NCBI RefSeq assembly: GCF_050624435.1
Contig: NC_134541.1
Location: 102,110,805-102,174,804, forward strand
Source: Tenrec ecaudatus
Lineage: Eukaryota; Chordata; Mammalia; Afrosoricida; Tenrecidae
Direction of reading: 5' to 3'
Length of the DNA: 64,000 nucleotides
Part shown: positions 55,907 to 64,000 of the stretch, one piece after another
How the letters are laid out: the number at the start of each line of letters is the position of its first letter
Position numbering within the stretch: position 1 is the stretch's first letter
Translations under genes and position numbers: made by a program
The notes under the pieces: model-generated
Seen by the model: only the letters and a program-made list of their open reading frames with translations
What the model was told of the DNA's origin: nothing
The model's database searches: none

Positions 55907-56830
55907 CTGGCAATGGCCAGGGTCCAGGGTATGCAATGATGCTGCGCTGTGCCAATGATAGGACTTACGTCGTCAAAATGGCTCTTGTTGTTGCATGAAA
56001 AATGGAATGGCATAGGGCGGAGAGGGAAGAACTTCTCAGGATATTTCCAAAGAGAGGCTGATTTTCACCCCCCTCAGGTTGTCACCGTCTTGACTGGCTG
56101 GCTCATGGATCAGTGTATATCTTATAAAGTGAAATGACAAAGTAACACATAACCCATTACTGCATCCCTGTCTGTTTCTCAACAACAAAAAAACATGTAC
56201 ATAACACAGTTTTCATGTTTATTGATTTTCTACACTGTGGTCATTTTTCAAAATGCCAAGAACCATTATCTTAAACATTCAGGGTCTTGGGAAAGCTACT
56301 TGCTCTGGGGAGCCGTATTTGAAGTCCCTTTCTAATCATAGCCCTTCTGAATTCCTTGTCTTCTCCTTTAAATAAAATGTCTAGCCATATGTTCAATGAG
56401 TAGTATTCTAAGTTTCATATCTTGCCTCATTTTCTTTGGAATCTGTCAATGTCAGAGCCTTTTACAGTGTAACTGTAAAAAAAAAAAAGTACTAAACTTT
56501 GGTGGATAAAACTGGTTTTTCTGAACATAAAGCAATTTTTAAAAATGGTTGTGTGGGAGTCTATGTCCTGATTGCAAAAATAGAGAAATCAGGCCTTTCA
56601 ACTAATTTTCTACTTAGCATTTAGTTAGCTAAATGTGGTGTTGACAGTTTGCCTGGATTTAAACCCACTTTGTTTGAAATTCAAATATCATCTCATACTT
56701 TCAAGGGGTAAGGACAGAGTTAGAGGAAGGTAGGGGCTTAAATAGCATAAAGTGGTTACATATGGGAATGGAAGTCAACATAATTTCTATCTCTGAATTA
56801 AACTATGCAGGGACCAGTATCTTTATGTGA
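55907..56830. other. unassigned sequence
   Basis: No supported gene. An A-run lies at 56477-56488. Confidence 0.3.
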
Positions 56831-56906
56831 GGCGGCTTCCAAAAGTTTATGGGAAAATTATATTATCTTTTAATACAATTTTCCATGAAATTTTTTAGAT
56901 GCAGAG
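56831..56906. mobile_element. MITE-like palindrome
   Basis: About 75 bp with long inverted halves: 'cttccaaaagtttatgggaa' on the left pairs, with few mismatches, with 'ttccatgaaattttttagatg' on the right. The size and layout resemble mariner-derived miniature elements of mammals. Confidence 0.5.
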
Positions 56907-57436
56907 GTCAGGTATAAAATACTTAGCTGCGCACTACACAGAAATATTTGCTCCTGGAAGATAAAACTGTGAATTAGGAAAAAAATATAGCTTGCTCCGT
57001 AACCTTTGAACCATTCTGCCCACCTATCAGAACTCCTGGGTAATAAACTCTGCCTATTCTCAAACAATCCCCTACTGTGTGAAACCACATTGAAATCATC
57101 AAGCTCCACTTAAAAACCGTGCAAACATCCTTTGCTTATTTCCCCATCTTAGATGCTCTTAAGATTCTGATAAAATGTCAAGATGGTATTCTTCCTTACT
57201 GCAATATGTCTAATAAACCTAGCTTAGCTTAATCAATATGTTTTATTAGTGGTTTATGGGGAATTAATAATCAACTTATATATTTTAGTGAGTGTTATAT
57301 AAATTCAGACCCTCATCACAACCACCACAACATAGTAAATGGAGTATAAAATGAATGGAGAATAAAATGTAGGATCGGATGCTCCCAGGATTAATGAAAT
57401 TCACTTTTTCCTGATTAATCATCCCATTTCAACTAT
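56907..57436. other. unassigned sequence
   Basis: No gene or repeat end recognised. Confidence 0.3.
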
Positions 57437-57452
57437 ACTGAATCTACTCTTT

Positions 57453-58147
57453 AAAAAAATCATTTTATTAGGGGCTCATACAGACAGCTTTTATCACAAC
57501 CTATACATAAATCAATTGTGTAAAGCACGTTTGTACATTCGTTGCCCTCATCATTCTCAAAATATTTGTTCTCTACTTAGGCCCCTGGCATCAGCTCCTC
57601 ATTTTTCCCCTCCCTCCTTGCTTCCCCCTCCCTCATGAGCCCTTGATAATTTATACATTATTATTTTGTCATATCTTGCGCTGTCCGAAGTCTCCCATCA
57701 CCCACTTTTCTGTTGTCCGTCCCCCAGGGAGGAGGTTATATGTAGATCCTTGTGATAGGTTCCCCCTTTATATACCATCCTCCCTCCACCCTCCCAGTAT
57801 CACCACTCCCACAACTGGTCCTGAAGGCATCATCTGCCCTGGATTCCCTGTATTTCCAGTTCCTATTTGTACCAGTGTACATCCCCTGGTCTAGCCAGAT
57901 TTGTAAGGTAGAATTGGGATCATGATAGTGGGGGGTAGAGGAAGCATTTAGGAACTAGAGGAACGTATGTTTCATCGTTGTTACATCGCACCCTGACTGG
58001 CCTCCTCTACAAGACCCTTCTGTAAGGGGATGTCCAGTGGCCTACAAATGGGTTTGGGTCTCCACTTCGCACAGCCCCCTTTATTCGCTATGATATGACT
58101 TTTTGTTCTGATGATGCCTGGTACCTGATTCCTTCAACACCTTGTGA
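57453..58147 (-). mobile_element. L1 3'UTR (-) with target duplication
   Basis: Poly-T then 'atcattttattaggggctca' opens the reverse of the L1 3' end, and it runs to about 58147 ('...ccttcaacaccttgtga'). Flanks are actgaatctactctt (57437-57451) and actgaatctacgctt (58148-58162), a 15-bp duplication with one mismatch. Severely 5'-truncated. Confidence 0.92.
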
Positions 58148-58162
58148 ACTGAATCTACGCTT

Positions 58163-58560
58163 ATAAATAAGATCTAGCCTTATAAACCTGCTGTTTACTC
58201 TATATTAAAAGCATTCTATGGAAGCTTGATGATGGAAATGATATTTTTTACTTTTCTTTCTGTCTCAGCGCTGCTCTGAGATATATTCCATACCATGACT
58301 GTGACAAACACATTGATAGAAGTCCAAATTCAGGGTGTGAGCTCTGGGAGAAGGCTTTTCCTTTCTGTTGGCTCTGGGGAAAGGTTCTCATCTCCTGTCA
58401 GCCTCTTTGTGCCTGGTATGACATCAGGCTACTCCCTGGGCCTAGGAGGTTCTCAGGGTAGGGACCTCAGGTCCAAAGGATGGTCTCCACTCCTGGCTCT
58501 TGTATCATGGTTCCTCGATCTCAGCTCACTTGCTTAATCTCCTTAATTTCTCAAAAGAGA
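58163..58560. other. unassigned sequence
   Basis: A plus-strand frame at 58295-58537 has no recognisable domain. Confidence 0.3.
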
Positions 58561-58564
58561 TTGA

Positions 58565-60575
58565 CTCAACTTCCAGCAAGATGGCAACTGAGTAACACCT
58601 ACCAGAGGGACTTCACAGAATTCAGACCAGGAGAGTTTCTAAGAGCGACATTCCACACTGCTGGGTCACAGGAGCACAGATCTACTAGTTTTTTAGGCTT
58701 AGCACAGTGGACGCCGACTAGGGTCTAACTTTAGCCCTGCCACTGTTTCAGCCAGAGCCTGGATCATTTGGAGCTGGCCCAAATGCTTTATCTCAATCAA
58801 GCCACGGCTTGCCACTGCCTCAGGGCAGGGTTTAAATCCCACCAGCCCCATGGTAGGGATCAGGGATAAGCTATATTACTTTTGTTTCCCTCTCTTCTCT
58901 TTCCCTCCTCCACAGTCTCAGCAGGCTATATTTTTGTTTGTTTGTTTTTTCTCTTCCCTTTTATCTCATAGGCATTAGCTTAAGGAGATAATGATGGGCT
59001 TGATCAAGGGCAATGTAACTGAGAGGAAACCCAAATGAAGGCTGAACATGATAGTGGGGCAAGAGGAAAGTAAAAGGAAATAGAGGAAAGAAGTGGGAGG
59101 CAAAGATATTTACAGAAGTCTAAATACAGGCATGTACATATGTAAATATATTTATAGATGACAAAGGGGAAATAGATCTATGTGCATATATTTATAGGTT
59201 TGGTATTAAGGTAGCAGATGGACAGTGGGCCTCCACTCAAGTACTCCTTCAATGCAAGAACACTTTGTTCTATTAAACTAGCATTCCATGGTGCTCACCT
59301 TCCCGACACGATCACTGCAGGTGTGTAAGCAAGTGAGGTGAAGAAAGCTGATGGTGCCTGGCTGTCAAAAGATATAGTGTATTAGACAGGGTTCTCTAGA
59401 GAGATAAAACCAGATTGCTGATAATAATTATATATATTTAATTTATTTATAAAGATAGATATATAACACAAGAAATGAACAGTTAAATTATAAAGCAGTA
59501 CAAATGGCTCAGTGCAACTCACTCCAGTGAGAGAGTTATGAGACACTGGCAGTCCTTCAAGTCTTGAGGGCTGCCAGATAGGCCTCTGTAGAGAGAGCTA
59601 GGCTATCCCAGAACAGGCAGCAAACAGCAAGGCAGGTCACCAACCATCAGTCCCCAGCTCCAGAGATGTACATTCCAATTCTCTGGCGAGGCAAGTCTTC
59701 TTGCCTCAAATTACAGTGACACATTTCACAGGTTAGGTTTCCCACAGGTAATGTAGCTTGCAAATTGAGGTACAGAACAAGCAAGGCAGCCGCACACTGG
59801 TCCAATGATCAAAGAGTGAGAGACAAGAAAGGCGAGGCTCACCAAGCCATTTATCTCTCCACCCTTCAATTATCCCACATGTGTTTATCGGCCAGGCTGG
59901 CACAATAAACTATCTCGTATAGTATCTGGGGTCTTAAAGGCTTGAAGGTAAACAAGTGCCCATCTAGCTGAGAAGCAACAAAACCCACATGGAAGAAGCA
60001 CACCAGCCTTTGTGATCAGGTTCCAGGCATCAAAGAACAAAAATCCTATCATTGTGAATGAGGGGCAGTGCAGAGTGGGGACCCAAAGCCCATCTGAAAG
60101 CAACTGGACATCCTCTTACAGAAGGGTCACGGGGAGGAGATGAGCCAGTTAGGATGCAGTATAGCACTGATGAAACATACAACTTTCCTCTAGTTCTTTA
60201 TTTCTTCCTCCCCCCTCAACCCCCACTATCATGATCCAAATTCTACCTTACAAATCTGCATAAACCAGAGGATGTACACTGGTACAGATAAGAGCTGGAA
60301 ATACAGGGAATCCAGCACTGATAAACCCCTCAGGAGACATCAGTCAGTGTAAGACATGAAATAATAATAATAATTTATAAATTATCAAGGGGTAGTGAGG
60401 AAGGGAAGATGAGCGAGGGAGGGGAAAATGAGCTGATACCAAAGGCTCAAGTAGAAAGAAAATGTTTTGAGAATGATGATGGCAACAAATGTACCAATGT
60501 GCTTGACACAATGGATGGATTGTGATAAGAGTTGAACAAGCCCCCAATAAAATGATGGAAAAAAATGATATCGAC
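58565..60575 (+). mobile_element. L1 derivative: 5'-end-like sequence joined to 3'UTR, no ORFs
   Basis: The start 'ccagcaagatggcaactgag' resembles the first bases of mammalian L1 5'UTRs ('aagatggc...'). About 400 bp later, from about 58980, the L1 3'UTR runs to 'aacaagcccccaataaaatg' at 60536-60555 plus an A-rich tail. ORF1 and ORF2 are absent. The flanks 'gattgactca' (about 58559) and 'gatatcgactca' (about 60568) may be a target duplication with a small indel. A later LTR sits at 59378-59917. It is either a deleted L1 or a 5'UTR-like stretch that adjoins by chance. Confidence 0.6.
59378..59917 (-). mobile_element. solo LTR (-), ERVL-like, inside an L1 3'UTR
   Basis: A 540-bp element from tgtattagacagggttctct to ggcacaataaactatctcg. 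A perfect 5-bp duplication tatag at 59373-59377 and 59918-59922 splits the L1 phrase 'agatatag|tatctgggg'. The 5-bp size is the one typical of ERVL-class elements. Confidence 0.9.
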
Positions 60576-60639
60576 TCATGATACAACCTGATTCTGTAAA
60601 TTCTCTCTAGCCTCCACAGTATAAAACAGACAGACAAAA

Positions 60640-60775
60640 CATTGTCATAAAGTCAACTACCCCTGTGGGTGGCCAAAGTTGCAAATTTTATGGGTGTCTA
60701 GAGTCTCATTTTTCTCCTGTGGAGCTGTTGGTGGTTTCACACTGCTCACCCAACTGGTGACCTACCAGGGCACCT
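60640..60775 (-). mobile_element. AfroSINE (-), diverged
   Basis: 'ttttctcctgtggagctgtt', 'ggtggtttcacactgctcac' and 'ctaccagggcacc' are reversed SINE blocks. Confidence 0.7.
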
Positions 60776-61019
60776 TCCTCAAGAACACAGCTGCTTCTAA
60801 TCCTGCCTCATTAACATCACAGAGTTTTGGGTTACAATCCATGGAAGAATTACACCAGATCACAAAAGGAAGCTGATTATGTAATATGAATAATGGCAGT
60901 CTAGCAAAGTTGCTACATTTGGGGGAAGATACAGTCAGTGACACCCTTTGCCCCCTAAATTCATGTCCTTCTCACATGTAAAACATATTTAACCCCATAA
61001 TATCATTCCCCAAATCTTT

Positions 61020-61255
61020 TAAAAATTATAACAATTTTATTGACATATAATTCGCTTACAGTTTAATAGTTTAAATATAATTGAGAAGTTGTACAATCAT
61101 CACCACAGTAAACTTTAGAGCCTTTTCTTTGTTCTTTAAAAACAGTTTAATTGCATATACTTCACGTATCATACAATTTAATCATTCAATCTTATTAAGA
61201 AGATTTGTACAATCATCACCACAATCAATTTCAGAATTATTCTCCAAATCTTAAA
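61020..61255 (-). mobile_element. old L1M 3'UTR (-), partly duplicated
   Basis: 'ttttattgacatataattcg', 'gttgtacaatcatcaccaca' and 'tttcagaattattctcc' follow reversed L1M wording. The block occurs twice (about 61025-61115 and 61140-61235). Confidence 0.65.
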
Positions 61256-61259
61256 TCAA

Positions 61260-62867
61260 TTTTAATTCCCAAATCTGCAGGCCAAAATTCTTCATCTTTG
61301 AACCTGTGAAATTTAGAGTACAATTTATCTGCTTCCAAAGTGCAGTGGTGGGATACTACAAGGTAAACATTTTCATTACAAATAGGAGAGATCACAGACA
61401 CCAAGCAAGTCCAAAAACTGGCAGAAAAATTTACATTTACTCTCAAGGCTTGAAAATAATTTTCTGTGATCTGAGACTACTTAGCAATAACCCTGCTCTC
61501 CAGACTCTGGTATTAGTCATGCTCTCTGGATTCTGGGTGGAGACCCTGTGGCACTGGGACAGTAACTCTGGTCCCTACGTGTGCTAGGCTAGGTTGTCTA
61601 GAAAAACACATACAGTCGCACTCATCTATCTGTAAGAAAGAGCTTTATATCACGAAGTAAATATATGTTAAGAAGGCATCCCAGTCCAGCCCAATTCAAG
61701 ACCACAAGGTCAATGTTAGTCCTGCTTCAGACTCACATAGCTGCATGCTAGTGATGAAGAATGGTGAACCAGGAAGCAAAATCATCACAGGCCGGTGGGT
61801 GCAGTCACGTGGATTCAGGGTTGGTGGAAACGGCAGGGTGCCAGCATCTTTCAGGATCAGGTGGCCCACATGGGACCACCCCTTGTGGTAGTTAGGGTTC
61901 CAGGAGGCAGGAAAGGAGAGGGCGAGAGAGAGCAAGAGCCTCTCTGTTCATCTTGCTCCTATGAAAGACTTACGGTATCAAGGTGTCATCAGATTGTGAT
62001 GTGATTGACAGATTTGACTCCACCCCTAGCCAGTAGTGTCTAGTTGACATAATCCCCAACGACCACACTTAGCTTTGGGTATCCATATCCTCCTAGTTCA
62101 TCAGAATGGTGGCACTACCCTCTTGATCCCAGCCGGCATTGTTCTTCTGCCAGTTGGTCATTGCAGCCTACTCCATCAACGATGGGCAACAAATCTGATC
62201 CCATATCCCTGGCCCTCATAAATAGCAATCTACCTTCTGGACCTGAGTTGATTGAAATGTAGGACCCTAAGATTCATTCTTTGAGACCCAGCAGACCCTG
62301 ATTCCACCCCTAGAAACCTCAGCTGCCCTAGCTCTACTCTTTGAAATCAAGCCAGCTCTGCTTCCCATGCTCTTTGGACCTTCAGTTTCTGTGTTCTGGC
62401 TCCTTGGCCTCTTAGCCCTTCAGCCTCTTGAGCTGACTCAGCCTCTTGAGCTTTTTCAGCCTCTTTTCTACTTGAGCCAGTGTTTCAAAGCCCTCAGCTG
62501 TAATTACAAGTGCCTGGAGGCACACTACTCTGGCAGGAGTCTCCTGCATGAAGGCACTCAGGTCTTTTGCTCTATGGGTCAGCTCCCATGGTCTCATGCC
62601 TGTCTCCTGGCTCTGCTTTCTTCGTTTCTCTGCCGCTGCTTTCCATTGGTGATGCCATTTATAGCCTTACAACTCTCCTTACTTTCTTCTGAGGCCCCAC
62701 CAGAATTGCATTCGAGATCCATAATTTGGTCAACAGTCTCTTCAGGGCAATCTAGGCCTTTACAATTAGGCACCTTAAAACTCTTTCAGCTTCTATCCAC
62801 TATGCCATTTCAACACTGCCTTTACATTTTAGGTATCTGTTAGCGTAGTGCCTCACTCTTAGTACCA
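61260..62867 (-). mobile_element. MaLR/ERVL-type internal sequence (-), split by an LTR
   Basis: Left part (61260-61582): 'gcagtggtgggatactacaa', 'aagcaagtccaaaaactggc' and 'ctcaaggcttgaaaataatt'. Right part (62067-62867): 'caacagtctcttcagggcaa', 'tctaggcctttacaattagg', 'taggtatctgttagcgtagt' and 'cttagtaccaaatg'. Both follow the order of MaLR (THE1/MST-like) internal sequence and lead on the right into an LTR. These internal regions have little coding content, and none is seen. Confidence 0.7.
61583..62060 (-). mobile_element. LTR (-), ERVL-like, inside the MaLR-type internal region
   Basis: From 'tgctaggctaggttgtctag' to 'gtctagttgacataatcccc'. Closely parallels 42215-42713: 'gagctttatatca', 'gtgggtgcagtcacgtggat', 'caggtggcccacatggga' and 'ccacccctagcc'. 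Confidence 0.75.
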
Positions 62868-63230
62868 AATGTCTTAGGCAGGGCTCTAGAAAAGCAAAAC
62901 CAGGGAAGCCTATCTGTGTGTGTGTGCATGTGTGCGTGCATGCATGTTTCTCACAGTAATGGCTCATGCAGTTGTAGAAGCTAGCAGAGTCATACACTAT
63001 GATGGAGGCATCTTCTGATTCACATAGCTACCAGACTAATGAACCCAAAATCGGCAAGTTAGATGTCAAGATTGGCATGCAATATGACAGGCTGCAGTCT
63101 GAAGTCCCAAGAACTGGAGATCAGAGCTGGAAGCAGGATGCAGACCTTGGAAACATAAAAAGCCAGTGAGCTTTTAGTGGAACATTCATATAGTGGACAC
63201 AGATACAGACCATATCAAAAAAAAAACTCC
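62868..63230 (-). mobile_element. 5' LTR of the MaLR-type element
   Basis: Starts 'gtcttaggcagggctctaga' (diverged '...ggttctctaga') directly after the internal sequence and continues with 'aatggctcatgcagttgtag' and 'ccaagaactggagatcagag'. Contains a GT/GCAT-rich patch at 62918-62945. The outer end is approximate. Confidence 0.6.
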
Positions 63231-63394
63231 CCTTGTAACCGATTGTCTGATCATATCAAAACACATCATAGGATTGATTACATCACATCACAAAAGAGAG
63301 GGTAACTGCATCATCATTAAAATTGCCAAACCATTGAGAATCTTTCCCTACCCAGGTTGACCTATACTTTAACAATCACATACTCTAATGATAT

Positions 63395-63858
63395 ATTTTG
63401 CAATGCATTTTATAGTGACTCTCACCAAGAGATGGAATTTCTTTCCCTAGCCCCTTGGTGGAATGACTTACTTGGCTTAATGACAGAATGCAACAGGATT
63501 GAGCAGGTGGAGTTCTGGGCCTACGTGTCAAGAGATCTTGCAGCTTGTGTTCTTTCTTTTATATCCTAGGCTATGCTGTTTAAGAAAGCTTAGGTTAGCT
63601 TGCTAGAAAATTACAGACAATATTGAGGAGTGAAGGATGGTGTCACAGGCTATAGCCAGTCTATTGTTCACATCCATAATTTGAGAAAGCCCAGCTAAGA
63701 TTAGAAGAGACACCCATTCAGGCCCTACCTGAAACATAGGCATATAAATGAACCCAACTGAGACCAACGGAATCATCCTTCTGATGTACAGATTTTAAAT
63801 ATCTACTGTTTTAAGCCACTGACTTTTGGGGTAGCTGTTATACAGAAGTAGCTACAGT
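63395..63858 (+). mobile_element. ancient mammalian repeat (+), family not assigned
   Basis: 'caccaagagatggaatttct', 'gttctgggcctacgtgtcaa', 'gatcttgcagcttgtgttct', 'cccagctaagattagaagag' and 'tgttttaagccactgacttt' run in the order of a common old mammalian LTR-like repeat. Confidence 0.55.
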
Positions 63859-63859
63859 G

Positions 63860-64000
63860 GTAGTTTCAGAATTTCATATCAACTTAGTACATAGAAGTGT
63901 AGGGGTAGAGTCTAGCCTGTCAATCAGGTCACAGCCTTCTGGGTGTGGCCTTCTCATAAGGAAGATCCTGGGAACCTCCTCTCTCTCTGTCGTTACCTTC
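63860..64000 (+). mobile_element. LTR (+), ERVL-like, cut by the window end
   Basis: 'ggtagtttcagaatttcata' then 'ggggtagagtctagcctgtc', 'aatcaggtcaca' and 'gtgtggccttctcataagga' match the reverse complement of 42600-42713. It is the U3 start of that LTR family. Confidence 0.75.

Noticed and set aside
1..64000. tRNA, rRNA or other structured RNA genes
   Set aside because: Only tRNA-derived SINE heads were seen; none keeps a foldable cloverleaf with intact A and B boxes by eye.

Overview
This is mammalian, gene-poor genomic DNA made almost entirely of transposable elements in several nested layers. The best fit is an afrotherian, most likely a tenrec (Echinops-like). This rests on many tRNA-type AfroSINE copies, BovB/AfroRTE-like RTE LINE fragments (the usual partner of AfroSINEs), and two copies of the SPIN hAT transposon with intact ends and 8-bp target duplications. 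SPIN is known from tenrec but not from most other placental mammals. The species call is inference; the repeat families are read from the sequence.

Layout. 0-5.7 kb: a hAT-transposase-like relic split by a 3.3-kb L1 (16-bp target duplication), then another L1 3'UTR. 6-13.4 kb: old L1M pieces, a deleted mariner, AfroSINEs, and a nest of LTRs and SINEs inside an L1M. 13.7-19.8 kb: a gammaretrovirus-like provirus on the minus strand (ERV-A: two LTRs, a Lys-like primer site, gag remains) carrying a later LTR and an L1. 20-31 kb: solo LTRs, a SPIN copy, a 1.2-kb RTE fragment and microsatellites. 32.0-32.3 kb: the only candidate host coding exon, a minus-strand terminal exon whose gene I cannot name. 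33.6-41.4 kb: a second minus-strand provirus (ERV-B) with gag, protease and env remains but no RT or integrase seen, interrupted by a solo LTR, an L1 and another LTR. 42-47.8 kb: LTRs and AfroSINEs. 48.0-52.7 kb: an L1 whose 5' part (ORF1, ORF2 N-terminus) is inverted relative to its 3'UTR, as in twin priming. 52.9-54.4 kb: a second SPIN abutting a second copy of the hAT-like relic. 55.4-55.9 kb: an RPS23 processed pseudogene. 56.8-64 kb: a MITE-like palindrome, two more L1s, a MaLR-type internal region and LTRs.

No operon, CRISPR array, rRNA or tRNA gene was found. There is no coordinated gene system; the content is insertion history. The most checkable points are the SPIN copies, the inverted L1, the duplicated hAT-like relic, the candidate exon, and the many insertions dated by target-site duplications. 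Boundaries given to the base rest on visible duplications; the others are approximate.
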